Of a stretch of 61,606 nt of DNA, positions 7,773 through 17,172 are shown one piece after another (the first letter of the stretch is position 1; every line of letters starts with the position of its first letter). The translations under genes and the position numbers were made by a program. Origin of the DNA: CAZHGD01 sp964531735 (GTDB taxonomy: Bacteria; Armatimonadota; UBA10988); the NCBI GenBank assembly GCA_964531735.1, contig CAZHGD010000018.1:1-61606 (forward strand), given 5' to 3'. The notes beneath the pieces were generated by a model that worked only from the letters and a program-made list of their open reading frames with translations, did not search any database and was not told the DNA's origin.

Positions 7773-10757
7773 TCAGCGCGCCAGGTAGAGGTCGCGGAAC
7801 ACGCCCGGTCGCTTGCTCTCGCCGATGCCCGGCGTCAGGCCCATCCAGTAGGCACGGCCATGGCCGTTGTTCTGGTTGATGATGACGTTGAACCCAAACA
7901 CCTGGCCGGCGCGCGGCGCCAGGCCGATCGGCGTCCACGGCAGCGCCACCTGGTAGCGCGTCTCCTGACCTTCGCGCACCGCCGTCACCGGCCGGTCGAG
8001 GGTGCGCATCTGCGGCACGGTCTCCAGCAGGCGCGCCCCGCGCGGACCGAGGACCAGCCCGTATTCGCGGTCATCGGCATCGTAGCCGCCCGTGGCCGAA
8101 GCATCGTTCAGCGGGTCGAACGCCAGTTGCACGGAGTCACCATTCCAGAAGCCACCCGCGGCATCGTTCGGCGCGAAGTGGACCGGATCGTGGACCACCA
8201 GCGTCAGGTGGAACGCCTCGGGCGACCAGCCGATCCAGAGGCGCGCGCTCAGGTCGGCCGGCGAGGTCCAGCCGACGCCCGGATCGGACGGCAGCACCTG
8301 CGACCGCTGGTCGAGCACGAAGTCAGGCGCCCGGCCCTCGGTTGGCCCAGGCGCACCCGCGCGACAGGCGGTCAGATCCACGCGCACCGGCAGCGCGGCC
8401 GTGGTGTCGCCGGCGCTGAGCCGCACGGTGAGTTGGCTGCCCGCCGGCCGGGTCAGGTGCGACGGCGTGTCGAACAGCACCGTCTTGCTCTGCTCGCCCG
8501 GCACGACCACGGCGCGGCGCGTGTCGGCGACGGCCAGTTCGCCGCGCACGGCCTTGGCGGTGACGTTGCGCACGCGGGCGGCGACATGCGTCAGGTCGGG
8601 CAGGTAGGCCGCGTCGAGTTTGAGCGGGTCACGCACGTCGAGGCGCGCCTGGCCCAGCGCGGCGCAGACCGCCGGCGCCGCGGTGCCGGCGAACTGCACG
8701 TAGAGCGGCGCGCGGTCCAGGTCGAGGGCCATCGCCTGACCCGCCCGGCCCGAGGCCGTCAGCCGGCCCATCAGGTCGACCGTCTGCCAGTCGACCGGCA
8801 TGGCGGCCACGGTCAGCCGCGCGCGGTCCCCTTCGGACCATAGCACCAGGGCACCGTCACCGGGTTCGGCGCGGAAGCAGTGCGCCTGGACCAACGGGCC
8901 CAGGTTGGGCGACACGTAGGGCTGCATCCGGTGGAGCACGCGCGCCATGGTGGCGTAAGCCAGCGCCGCCGGCAACGGCTGCCCGCCGCGGAAGAGGCCA
9001 TACTCGTAGCCGCCTTCGTTGCAGCCCTCCTCGATGAACCAGTAGTAGCGCTCGACGCCGGGCACCGAGTGCGCCAGGGTCATCGACTGCACCAGACAGG
9101 CCGCGAAGTCGCGCGAGTAGTCACTGAGCGGATCGGCCTTGACGTCGAGGCCCCAGCCCTTCTCGCCGATCCAGAACTGCTGCCGCGCGCAGTGCTGCTG
9201 GATCATCGCCAAGGTGTCGAGGCACTTGCGGCGCTCGTCGTTGCGCACCGGCCACATCGGCTGCTGCCCGTCGCCAAAGTAGCGCACGCCCGCGTACGGA
9301 TGGCCGGTGTAGATGTCCAGCAGACTGCCGACCTGAGCCATGACCGCGGTGGAGTACTTCAGGCCACCGTCGTAGTCGCCACCGCTGACGTCGATGCCCG
9401 AGATGCGCGCCTGGGGCGCGCCGCGGCGAATGGCCGGCGCGGCGTGCCGGACCATGGTCACATAGCGCGCCACGCCGGACTCGAAGCCGAGCCCGACCTG
9501 CCACATGCAGGTCAGGTCCGGCTCGTTCTGGATCTCGAAGGTGTCCACCAGCGGCGCGAGCTGGCGGGCCACGGCCTCGACCCATTCGGCATAGCGCTGC
9601 CAGCGCTCCGCCGCGCCCGGACCGTCCCAGAACGAGCCCTGCCCGGCCAGCTTGGCGGCCCAGTCGGGTGGCCGACCGAAGTTGACCAGGTGCATGATCA
9701 ACTGGTGGTGGCGCCGGATCGCCGCCAGATCAGGCACCAGCACCTCACCGCGCACGTGCTCGCTGTAGACCCACTCCTGCCCGCTGCGCACCCACTTCAC
9801 GCCCAGGCGCTCGGTGCGCGCGCCGTCGCTGGTCTGCTGGAGGCCGAAGAAGCTGTCCGGGTCGTCGACGCCGAAGTTGGCCGGCTGCGGCGTGACCACC
9901 ACGCCGGCCGAGGTGCTCGCCAGCTCACGACCATCACGGTGCAGCGCCACGGCCAGGCGGTAGTAGTTCGGCTGGTCGGCGGGCAGTGACAGCGGCTCGC
10001 GCAGCACACCGTGCGCCGCCAGCGCCACCGGCCGCTGCGCGAGGACGCGCTCGCGGCCGGACCAGTCGCGCGCGCTCACGCGCAGGTCGTAGCGCGCCGC
10101 TTCGTCGATGCGGTTCTCGATGACGACCTGCACCGCCGCCGGCGCCGGCCCGGTGAAGACCACGTTGCCCGGCTGTCCGCTGACCACGCGCGCGGCGCAG
10201 AACAGACGGCTGTCGTCGGTCACCGCCGACAGGCCGCGGATGAACAGCCTGCCGGTCTGGCTCGGGCCGGCGCCGACGCCGATGATCAGCGACTTCAGCG
10301 GATAGCGGAAGACACCGTCGGCCGGCCCGTGCCAGAAACCGCCGAAATGCGCGCGGTCGAGCGGCAGCGTGACCTGCTGCCAGCCGTCGCCCTGGATCGC
10401 AAAGCCGCCGGCATGTTCCTGGTCGGTGCCGTCACAGATGCGGACCAGGCCGCTGTTGCGGCCTTGCTGCCGCACCCAGAAGCTGACCGCCGCGGCCCGC
10501 GGCACATCGAAGCGGTGCTCCGCCGCCACGTAGCGCCCGCCGCCACGGAAGTCGTAGTCCAGCCGCACGCACGGCTGGCCGGCATCCTCGGCCAGCGTCA
10601 CGGTCGCCCGCGCGCCCGGGAACTCCGCGCCGAGGTTGCAGCCCCAGGCGGTCGGGTCGTCACAGCGGTCGAACTGCACTTCGCGCGCCGCCGGCGACGC
10701 GCCGAACGCCGTGCCCAGCGCGGCGAGGACCGCGAACAGCGCAACGTTACGGGCCAT
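7773..10757 (-). CDS. Secreted putative clan GH-A glycoside hydrolase (GH39-like) with C-terminal CBM9/DOMON-like domain
   Basis: The 994-residue protein has a signal peptide (MARNVALFAVLAALGTAFGA). An N-terminal galactose-binding-like domain (about 25-150) precedes a TIM-barrel. DTFEIQNEPDLT supplies the NEP acid/base Glu and QQFWIGEKGWG the likely nucleophile Glu, the arrangement of clan GH-A families such as GH39. The C-terminal 200 residues (LWIGWSPEAFHLTLVVHD, WNGDSVQLAFDP) resemble CBM9/DOMON sugar-binding modules. GGAGGG lies upstream of ATG 10757; the open frame extends to 11117 but would run across the opposite pseudopilin start. It is likely to cleave an external polysaccharide or glycoside of unknown identity. 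Confidence 0.75.
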   Translation of the reverse strand: MARNVALFAVLAALGTAFGASPAAREVQFDRCDDPTAWGCNLGAEFPGARATVTLAEDAGQPCVRLDYDFRGGGRYVAAEHRFDVPRAAAVSFWVRQQGRNSGLVRICDGTDQEHAGGFAIQGDGWQQVTLPLDRAHFGGFWHGPADGVFRYPLKSLIIGVGAGPSQTGRLFIRGLSAVTDDSRLFCAARVVSGQPGNVVFTGPAPAAVQVVIENRIDEAARYDLRVSARDWSGRERVLAQRPVALAAHGVLREPLSLPADQPNYYRLAVALHRDGRELASTSAGVVVTPQPANFGVDDPDSFFGLQQTSDGARTERLGVKWVRSGQEWVYSEHVRGEVLVPDLAAIRRHHQLIMHLVNFGRPPDWAAKLAGQGSFWDGPGAAERWQRYAEWVEAVARQLAPLVDTFEIQNEPDLTCMWQVGLGFESGVARYVTMVRHAAPAIRRGAPQARISGIDVSGGDYDGGLKYSTAVMAQVGSLLDIYTGHPYAGVRYFGDGQQPMWPVRNDERRKCLDTLAMIQQHCARQQFWIGEKGWGLDVKADPLSDYSRDFAACLVQSMTLAHSVPGVERYYWFIEEGCNEGGYEYGLFRGGQPLPAALAYATMARVLHRMQPYVSPNLGPLVQAHCFRAEPGDGALVLWSEGDRARLTVAAMPVDWQTVDLMGRLTASGRAGQAMALDLDRAPLYVQFAGTAAPAVCAALGQARLDVRDPLKLDAAYLPDLTHVAARVRNVTAKAVRGELAVADTRRAVVVPGEQSKTVLFDTPSHLTRPAGSQLTVRLSAGDTTAALPVRVDLTACRAGAPGPTEGRAPDFVLDQRSQVLPSDPGVGWTSPADLSARLWIGWSPEAFHLTLVVHDPVHFAPNDAAGGFWNGDSVQLAFDPLNDASATGGYDADDREYGLVLGPRGARLLETVPQMRTLDRPVTAVREGQETRYQVALPWTPIGLAPRAGQVFGFNVIINQNNGHGRAYWMGLTPGIGESKRPGVFRDLYLAR

Positions 10758-10838
10758 GGGGGCTACCCTCCGTGTCGGCGCCAGCATAGCAGAGACGGCG
10801 CCGCGCCACCACCGCCCTGGGCCTGCGCGCGCCGCCGC

Positions 10839-10867
10839 TTGACGCAGGCCGCCCGCCCACCTAGACT
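10839..10867 (+). promoter_or_regulatory. Sigma-70-type promoter for the second pseudopilin gene
   Basis: TTGACG (10839-10844), a spacer of exactly 17 bases, and TAGACT (10862-10867) lie 65 bases before the start codon. In DNA this GC-rich, the match is a good one. Confidence 0.6.
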
Positions 10868-10932
10868 GCGCTCCGGTTGCACACTGCCGGCGCGCCGCGG
10901 CGCACCGGCGCCGCCCGGGTTGGAGATCGCAC

Positions 10933-11712
10933 ATGGCCTCACGCCGCCGCCGTCCGGCGGCCTTCACTCTGATCGAGCTGCTGGTCGTGATCGCCATCAT
11001 CGCGATCCTGGCGGCCATTCTGTTCCCGGTCTTCGCCAAGGCGCGCGAGAAGGCCCGCCAGAGCGCCTGTCTGAGCAACCTGAAGCAGCTCGGCGCGGCC
11101 CTGGCGCAGTACGTCATCGACCACGAGGCCTACCCGCAGATGTCGTCGCCCAGTAATCAGGTACCGCGGACGCGCTGGCCCGACACCATCTGGCCCTACA
11201 CGAAGAGCCGCGGCGCGTTCATCTGCCCCTCGGCCGACCCCGCAGTGTACGCCAAGTCGTTTGCCCACGACGCGACGCTCACGTACGGCGGCTACGGGTA
11301 CAACTTCGAGTACCTGGGCAACAGCCGGTTCCCGTTCAACGCCGCCGACGCCCAGATCGCGGCCCCGGCTCAGACCATCGCCCTGGCCGACAGTTGGGGC
11401 GTCAACGGCCTGCCCGGCGTGGGCGTGGCCGGCGGCACCGCCGGCCAGTACATCATCGATCCGCCGTTGACCTGTGCCCGCGGCACGCGGCCGGGCGGCA
11501 GCGACAACACCGGCTACGGCGCCGGCGCCGAGTGCGGCGGCCCGTGGCTCTGCCGCGCCATTCCGGCCGAACGGCACAACGAGCTGGTCACGGTGGCCTT
11601 CTGCGACGGGCACGCCAAGGCCATGCACCTCATGGCCATGGACGATCTGAGCGGCGACGGACGACTCGACAACGGCTACTGGAACGGCCTCGGCGATGCA
11701 GCCAGCCGCTGA
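10933..11712 (+). CDS. Type II secretion/type IV pseudopilin, H-X9-DG family
   Basis: The 259-residue protein has the leader MASRRRRPAAFTLIELL, the FPVFAKAREKARQ helix and the late motif VAFCDGHAKAMH. It shares the first 45 mature residues almost exactly with the pseudopilins at 3814 and 22005, but the variable middle (residues of about 60-220, Cys- and Gly-rich) differs. A GGAG site stands 7 bases before ATG 10933. It is divergent from the GH39-like gene and convergent with the DUF4129 gene. It is probably a surface-exposed pseudopilin with a lineage-specific head domain. Confidence 0.9.
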   Translation: MASRRRRPAAFTLIELLVVIAIIAILAAILFPVFAKAREKARQSACLSNLKQLGAALAQYVIDHEAYPQMSSPSNQVPRTRWPDTIWPYTKSRGAFICPSADPAVYAKSFAHDATLTYGGYGYNFEYLGNSRFPFNAADAQIAAPAQTIALADSWGVNGLPGVGVAGGTAGQYIIDPPLTCARGTRPGGSDNTGYGAGAECGGPWLCRAIPAERHNELVTVAFCDGHAKAMHLMAMDDLSGDGRLDNGYWNGLGDAASR

Positions 11713-11732
11713 CGCCCGGCCCGGATGAGCCG

Positions 11733-12677
11733 TCACCACAGACGGTCGACCACGGCCCGGGCGTCGGCCACATCGGCCGGTGTCACCGCCTCGCCGCCGT
11801 AGTCGGCCCGGTCAGCCCGTGCCGCCAGCGCCGCCATGGCGGCGGCCACGTCGGGCCTGTCGGCGGCCGCCGACAGCACTTCGCGGTTGGTCCGCGAAGG
11901 GTGGTAGGCCAGCCGGCCGGTCTCGTCCAGCCGCCACAACAGGGCCAGCCACCAGGCCGTGAACGCCGCCGGCCACTGCCCAGCCGCCTCGTGGGCCGCT
12001 GCCTTGGCGCGCCAGTGCTCGGCGCTCTGCGACGGCAGACTGACGGCGGCAGGCAGTCCGCCCGGCCCGGCCCGGCGGACCGGTGGACGACGGCGCGCCA
12101 GGCGCACCAGCAGCGCGGCCAGCGCCGCGGTCAGCACCGCGTAGGCCGCCAGACCGAACCACTCGCGCCAGGCACCGTCGGCGGCCGAGCGCCGCTTCAT
12201 CGGCGCCAGCAGGATGTCGAGCACCCGCTCGATGGTCGGAATCCACGGATCGATCCAGCTCGTCGCCTTGACGGGCTGGTAAGCCTCGTCACGGAGGATC
12301 TCCGCCACCGTCGCCTTGACGCGCTCGGGCGGCGCCGTCGGCGTCGGCTCGGCCAGGGCGTCGGACCACGCCTTCAGCCGATCCCAGGTCAGGACGACCT
12401 CTTCGGCGACCTGGCTGCGCACGCCGGCCCGCAGCCACCGCACGTCGACCACCTGCTGGCCAACCACCCAGGTGTCTTCGGCGGCCAACTCGGCCAGCCG
12501 GGCGCGGCGGGCCGGGGTGTCGCCGGCGGGCTGGTTGACCACCGCGTCGAGCAGCCCGCACAGCTCGCTGACGACCGCCGGCAACCGGGCCGGCGCCACG
12601 ACGCGCGGCCGGCCGGCGGCCACGGCCAGGCCGGACGTCAGCAACAGCAGCACCCAGGTCAAGCGCGCCGGCGGCAT
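11733..12677 (-). CDS. DUF4129-type membrane protein
   Basis: The 314-residue protein has a signal peptide (MPPARLTWVLLLLTSGLAVA) and an extracytoplasmic helical region of about 130 residues. One membrane helix (FGLAAYAVLTAALAALLVRL) follows, then a cytoplasmic tail with HPSRTNREVL and DYGGEAVTPADVADA, the pattern of the DUF4129 C-terminal domain. Such proteins often accompany transglutaminase or MoxR/DUF58 genes, which are absent here. GGGAGG precedes ATG 12677. A much longer open frame to 15356 overlaps two real genes antisense and was not accepted. Its role is unknown, perhaps in the cell envelope. Confidence 0.7.
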   Translation of the reverse strand: MPPARLTWVLLLLTSGLAVAAGRPRVVAPARLPAVVSELCGLLDAVVNQPAGDTPARRARLAELAAEDTWVVGQQVVDVRWLRAGVRSQVAEEVVLTWDRLKAWSDALAEPTPTAPPERVKATVAEILRDEAYQPVKATSWIDPWIPTIERVLDILLAPMKRRSAADGAWREWFGLAAYAVLTAALAALLVRLARRRPPVRRAGPGGLPAAVSLPSQSAEHWRAKAAAHEAAGQWPAAFTAWWLALLWRLDETGRLAYHPSRTNREVLSAAADRPDVAAAMAALAARADRADYGGEAVTPADVADARAVVDRLW

Positions 12678-12809
12678 GGCGCCTCCCGCGCCTGATGGTA
12701 GCCGGGCCGGGCCGCCGCGGTCAACGACGGCGCCAGCAGGAAGTCGGCGCCGCGTGTCGAAGGCAGGAGCGCGCCGCCGCACGCGGCGCCAAGAGGAGTT
12801 GTCCCGCTC

Positions 12810-13847
12810 ATGCCCAGCAAGCCCAAGTCCGCCCGACCCTACCCGAAGCTGAAGCACGTCCGCGCCGGCATCATCGGCTACGGCGGCCAGTTCAACATGG
12901 GCCAGCACCACGGCAAGTCGATGGAGCAGACCGGCAAGGCGTCGGTCGTCGCCGTGTGTGACCTCGACCCGGCGCGTGCCGCCGTCGGCAAGGACGACTT
13001 TCCGGCCGCCGGCATCTACACCGACATCGCCGACATGCTGGCCAAGGCCGAACTCGACCTCGTCACGGTCATCCTGCCGCACAACCTCCATGCCCCGGTG
13101 GCCATCCAGTGCGCCAAGGCGGGCAAGCACGTCGTGGTCGAGAAGCCGATGGCCTGCACCGACGCCGAGACGGTGGCGATGATCAAGGCTGCCGAGGACC
13201 ACCAGACCATGCTGTCGGTGTTCCACAACCGGCGCTGGGACGGCGACTTCAAAACGCTGCGCGAGATCGTCTGCGAGAAGAAGCTGATCGGGCAGGTGTA
13301 CCACGTCGAGATGTTCGGCGGCAACTACGCCGAGCCGGGCACCTGGTGGCGCTCGAACAAGCAGATCAGCGGCGGCGCCTTCTTCGACTGGGGCGCGCAC
13401 TACCTCGACTGGCTGCTCCAGATCGTGCCCGAGAAGATCGACGGTGTGACCGGCTTCTTCCACAAGCTGAAGTGGCACAGCGCCACCAACGAGGACAACG
13501 TCGAAGCCGCCATCCGGTTTGCCAGCGGCTGTGTCGCCCACATCCAGATGAGCAGCCTGGCGATGGTCGGCAAAGAGCGCTGGCGGGTGCTCGGCAGCGA
13601 GGGCTCGGTGGTCTCCGGCGCCAACTCGTTCACCGTCAACTGCCTGGTCGACGGCTACCGCGCCACCATCGACGTCCCGTACCAGGGCAGCGACTGGCAC
13701 GCCTACTACGCCAACGTGATCGCCCACCTGACCGGCAGCGAGGACCTGATCGTCAAGCCTGAGCAGGCCCGTCGCGTCATCGCCATCATGGACGCCGCGG
13801 AGCAGTCGTCCAAGGCGGGCAAGACCGTCACACTGGCCTGCGAGTAG
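12810..13847 (+). CDS. Gfo/Idh/MocA family oxidoreductase
   Basis: The 345-residue protein has an N-terminal Rossmann fold (VRAGIIGYGGQFNMG), VVAVCDLDPARA, and the hallmark EKP motif (KHVVVEKPMAC) near residue 110. A C-terminal alpha/beta substrate domain includes GGAFFDWGAHYLDWLLQI, in which the GxHxxD-like His is retained. These enzymes use NAD(P) to oxidise, reduce or epimerise sugars and inositols. AGGAG lies upstream of ATG 12810. It is followed by a second, longer family member in the same direction, which suggests a two-step oxidation/epimerisation route. Confidence 0.9.
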   Translation: MPSKPKSARPYPKLKHVRAGIIGYGGQFNMGQHHGKSMEQTGKASVVAVCDLDPARAAVGKDDFPAAGIYTDIADMLAKAELDLVTVILPHNLHAPVAIQCAKAGKHVVVEKPMACTDAETVAMIKAAEDHQTMLSVFHNRRWDGDFKTLREIVCEKKLIGQVYHVEMFGGNYAEPGTWWRSNKQISGGAFFDWGAHYLDWLLQIVPEKIDGVTGFFHKLKWHSATNEDNVEAAIRFASGCVAHIQMSSLAMVGKERWRVLGSEGSVVSGANSFTVNCLVDGYRATIDVPYQGSDWHAYYANVIAHLTGSEDLIVKPEQARRVIAIMDAAEQSSKAGKTVTLACE

Positions 13848-13860
13848 CCGCTCGCAGACC

Positions 13861-13917
13861 GCTGCCGCCCGCAACTCGCTGCGCCGCAAGCACGACGAGG
13901 GAGTTGCGGGCGGCAGC
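13861..13917 (+). other. 17-bp perfect inverted repeat between the paired oxidoreductase genes
   Basis: GCTGCCGCCCGCAACTC (13861-13877) pairs perfectly with GAGTTGCGGGCGGCAGC (13901-13917) around a 23-base loop. With no U-tract it is more likely an mRNA-stabilising or partial-termination hairpin than a full intrinsic terminator. Confidence 0.55.
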
Positions 13918-13937
13918 GCGCTCGAAATGAGTGACCC

Positions 13938-15203
13938 ATGCGCAAGATGAAGATCGCCCTGGTCGGCGCCGGCATGTTCGGCGGCGATGTCCATTTGCGG
14001 GCCTACGCTGATGTGCAGCGTAACGGCCTGGCCGGCCTGCTGGCGCGCGTCGGCATGGACCACTTCGCGCGCGCGGTGGCCGACATCGAGTTCGAGCTCG
14101 TCGCCGTCGCCACGCGCACCGAGGCCTCGGCCAACCGCTCGGCCGATGCCTATGCGGCCTACACCGGCCAACGGCCCGGCACCTTCTTCGGCGACACGCC
14201 GTGGTCGCAGGTCACCCAAGCCCATCCCGACCTCGACGTCATGGCCATCGCCACGCCGGACAACCTGCACACGCCCGTGGTGCTGCACGCGTTGTCGGCC
14301 GGCTGTCATGTGGTGGTCGAGAAACCGATGTGCCTGTTCACCACCGAGGCCGATGACATCATCGCGGCCAGCGAACAGGCGAACCGCGTGGTCTGTGTCG
14401 ACATGCACAAGCGCTACGACCCCGACCATCTGCGCATCCGCAACGACATACAGCATCGCATCGGCGAGCCCTGCTACGGCCGCGCGATTCTGGAAGAGCC
14501 GCTGGAGGTCAGCACCAGCACCTTCAAGTGGGTCGAGCAGAGCGATCCGTTCAGCTACGTCGGCCCGCACTGGGTGGACCTGATCTACAGCTATTATCGC
14601 AGCGAGCCGATCGGGCTGACCGCGGTGGGCCAGAAGAAGCGCCTGGTGCGCGACGGCATCAACGCTTTCGATGCGGTGCAGGTCCGCGTGGACTACCGCA
14701 ACGGCATGAGCATCTACTACCAGAACAACTGGATCACGCCGGCCGACTTCGAGGGTCCGGTGAACCAGGAGCACGAGATCGTCGGCGCCGACGGCAAGGT
14801 CGAATCCGACCAGCAGTACCGCGGCTTCCGGTTCTGGTGGCACGGTGGCGGCTCGCGCACTTCGAACAACCACTTCACGCGCGACGTGCCACGACCCGAC
14901 GGCTCCACCGCGTACATCGGCTATGGCACCGACAGCATCCATGTCGGTCTGCTCGCGGCCTGCCGCATCAAGTACCTGGGCGCCAGCCTGGCCGAGGTCG
15001 ACCGCACCTACCCCACCGCGCGCGAAGGACGCCACACTGTGGCCATCGTGCACGCCGCCCAGGTGGTGCGCGACCGCAACTGGCAGCACGTGCAGGCCGG
15101 CCGGCCGCCTTGCGCCAGCGCCGGTTTCGGCGAGGACGGCCTCACCATCATCGACCCCTACGGCGAGCCGGTGTTCGAGCGCCTCTACGACCGGCCCATC
15201 TGA
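13938..15203 (+). CDS. Gfo/Idh/MocA family oxidoreductase (long form)
   Basis: The 421-residue protein starts MRKMKIALVGAGMFGGDVH, an NAD(P)-binding GxGxxG loop. EKP occurs in CHVVVEKPMCLFTTE (about residue 130), followed by VVCVDMHKRYDPDH, which supplies the Lys/Asp region. It is some 70 residues longer than its neighbour, with an insertion around residues 260-330 and a C-terminal extension. It is likely cytoplasmic. Its position 90 bases after the first oxidoreductase, across a hairpin, suggests a shared transcript at reduced level. The substrate is unknown. Confidence 0.88.
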   Translation: MRKMKIALVGAGMFGGDVHLRAYADVQRNGLAGLLARVGMDHFARAVADIEFELVAVATRTEASANRSADAYAAYTGQRPGTFFGDTPWSQVTQAHPDLDVMAIATPDNLHTPVVLHALSAGCHVVVEKPMCLFTTEADDIIAASEQANRVVCVDMHKRYDPDHLRIRNDIQHRIGEPCYGRAILEEPLEVSTSTFKWVEQSDPFSYVGPHWVDLIYSYYRSEPIGLTAVGQKKRLVRDGINAFDAVQVRVDYRNGMSIYYQNNWITPADFEGPVNQEHEIVGADGKVESDQQYRGFRFWWHGGGSRTSNNHFTRDVPRPDGSTAYIGYGTDSIHVGLLAACRIKYLGASLAEVDRTYPTAREGRHTVAIVHAAQVVRDRNWQHVQAGRPPCASAGFGEDGLTIIDPYGEPVFERLYDRPI

Positions 15204-15405
15204 CGGCCCGCGAACCGCGCGCCGGTGTTCACACCGGCGCCGGCTGGAACGCTGAACCGGCAACCGCCGGCGCACGGTGGTGCGCCAGGCGGTCCTGGTG
15301 GCGCGTTGCGGAAACGTGACTGCGCGGCTGCCGGACCGCTTGCGGGTGGGATACACTGGTTACGGGCGGCGTTGAGCCGCCGCTGCTGACCTGAGGGACG
15401 CCGAT

Positions 15406-16932
15406 ATGAGACACATCAGACACCTCGCCCTGTTCGCCCTGGCCGGCCTGTTGCTCGCCACGGTCGGAGGCTGCGGTGGCAGCCGGGCCTCCGGCAGCAA
15501 CGGGAGCGTCGCAACGGCCGGCAGCACCTCGTCACGAACGACGCGGGCCAACTACCACCAGGCCGATACCGACAACGACGGCCGCATCAGCATCAACGAG
15601 CTGACCGCCTACATCCAGGCCTGGAAGGTGGGGACCTACGACGACATCAATCTGGTCACCAACGCCATCGGCCTCTGGAAGGGCGGCGAGGCCTACCACT
15701 ACGACAGCAGCGTCACCCCGCCGTACGTCGCCGACTCCGGTGGCAGTACGAATCCGTACAAGTGGACGCTGATGGTCTTTCTCGACGCCAACCAAGACCC
15801 CAACCAGCCGGCTTCCAACCTCGAGCCCGAGGCGGTCCTCAACGTCAACCAGATGGAGAAGCTGCCCGACAGCAACGACGTGGCCATCGTCGTGCTGATG
15901 TCACGCATCGGCGCCAGCGGCGGCGGCACCTGGACCGGTGCGCGGCGGTTCCGGGTCAAGCATGACACCAACACTTCGCTGATGAGCTCGGCTCGCACAC
16001 CCGAGGAGGGTGGCACCGCCGAGAACCTGGGCACCGTCGATATGGGCGACTGGAACAACGTCAAGGCGTTCTTCGACTGGTGCCAGACCAACTACGCGGC
16101 CGACCACTACGCCGCGGTCCTGTGGGACCATGGCTCGGGCACGCTACGGTCGCGCAGCGCTACGCGGCAGACCGGTCCGCCGCGCAGCATCCTGTTCGAC
16201 GACGCGAGCGGCAACGCCGTCACCACGCCGCAACTCAGCCAGGCGCTGAACACGACCAAGAAGCTGGACCTGGTCCTCCTTGACGCCTGCAACATGCAGA
16301 TGCTGGAGGTGGCCTATCAGATCCGCAACTGCTGCGACGTGGTGGTGGGCAGTGAGGAATCGACACCGGGTCGCGGCTACCCCTACGACCAAGTGTTCGC
16401 GGTGCCGGTCAGCAATCCGACCGTGTCGGCCGAGACCTTCGCCAGCGCCACCGTGACGGCCTTCACCAACTACTACGCCAGCCAGGACTGGGACTCCACC
16501 CAGTCGGCCCTGCGGACCAGCCAACTGGCCAACCTGGCCAGCGTGGTCAAGAGCTACGGCACGACTCTCAACGCCAACGCCACGACCTACGCCAACCAGA
16601 TCCGGGCCGCGCGGAGCGCCACCCAGAACTTCGGTGGCACCGACACCGGCAACCACGAGGGCTACCGCGACCTGATCGACTTCGTCAAGCGCGTGGCGAG
16701 CACCACCGGCTCGGCGTCACTCGCCACAGGGCGCGACTCCGTGACCTCGGCCGTCAACCTCGCGCTGATTGCCAACGGCAAGTATGGTGCGTCGGTCAGC
16801 GGCGCCAACGGCGTCGCCATCTGGTGCCCCAGCGCAGAGACCTTCAGCGTCTGGTCGTACACCTACTCGCTCAACGCCTTCGCCCAGTACTCGAGCTGGA
16901 CGAACTGGATGCGGACGCTGTACGGCTACTGA
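15406..16932 (+). CDS. Clostripain-related (peptidase C11) lipoprotein with EF-hand/dockerin-like loop
   Basis: The 508-residue protein has a lipoprotein signal (LLLATVGGCGG, lipobox Cys near residue 24). ADTDNDGRISINELTAY at about residue 52 is a single EF-hand/dockerin-type calcium loop. The C11 catalytic dyad is clear: His242 in VLWDHGSGT and Cys295 in LVLLDACNMQ. Clostripains cleave after basic residues and often self-process. GAGGG precedes ATG 15406. It is probably anchored to a membrane and faces the periplasm or exterior. It is monocistronic, ending in a long hairpin. Confidence 0.88.
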   Translation: MRHIRHLALFALAGLLLATVGGCGGSRASGSNGSVATAGSTSSRTTRANYHQADTDNDGRISINELTAYIQAWKVGTYDDINLVTNAIGLWKGGEAYHYDSSVTPPYVADSGGSTNPYKWTLMVFLDANQDPNQPASNLEPEAVLNVNQMEKLPDSNDVAIVVLMSRIGASGGGTWTGARRFRVKHDTNTSLMSSARTPEEGGTAENLGTVDMGDWNNVKAFFDWCQTNYAADHYAAVLWDHGSGTLRSRSATRQTGPPRSILFDDASGNAVTTPQLSQALNTTKKLDLVLLDACNMQMLEVAYQIRNCCDVVVGSEESTPGRGYPYDQVFAVPVSNPTVSAETFASATVTAFTNYYASQDWDSTQSALRTSQLANLASVVKSYGTTLNANATTYANQIRAARSATQNFGGTDTGNHEGYRDLIDFVKRVASTTGSASLATGRDSVTSAVNLALIANGKYGASVSGANGVAIWCPSAETFSVWSYTYSLNAFAQYSSWTNWMRTLYGY

Positions 16933-16937
16933 CTGCC

Positions 16938-16979
16938 GGCCGTCAGGTGTTCGGGCCATCACCCGGACACCTGACGGCC
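16938..16979 (+). terminator. Long hairpin after the C11 peptidase gene
   Basis: An 18-bp stem with one G-U pair (GGCCGTCAGGTGT... against ...ACACCTGACGGCC) and a six-base loop begins six bases after the stop. There is no U-run, and in this GC-rich genome many terminators may lack one. Confidence 0.6.
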
Positions 16980-17047
16980 AGCCACAGCGCCCGCGGTGGC
17001 ACCGACCCGGCACCACACTGCCGTGCGGTCTCGCTGCCTCACGTCGC

Positions 17048-17073
17048 ATTCATCGATACCATTGTCGATGAAT
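17048..17073. promoter_or_regulatory. Palindromic operator-like site upstream of the Rrf2 regulator
   Basis: ATTCATCGA, eight bases, then TCGATGAAT is a perfect 9-bp inverted repeat. It is conspicuously AT-rich, and it lies 123 bases before the Rrf2 gene and its respiratory operon. It is a natural candidate for autoregulation by the Rrf2 dimer. Confidence 0.5.
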
Positions 17074-17172
17074 TAGGCAAGCACTAGCCGCGAGCTGCCG
17101 CCACCTGACCGGCCTGTCGCCATGACCGTTCGCTCAATCGCCGGCCAAGTCGTTGCAGAGACCGCCTGATCA

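Noticed and set aside
10758..11117. N-terminal extension of the GH39-like protein
   Set aside because: It runs across the opposite pseudopilin start and its promoter, and a signal peptide with GGAGGG starts at 10757.
11733..15356. A 1207-codon minus-strand frame
   Set aside because: Only its last 314 codons (the DUF4129 protein) look like protein. The rest is antisense to two clear Gfo/Idh/MocA oxidoreductases and reflects GC-rich frame openness.
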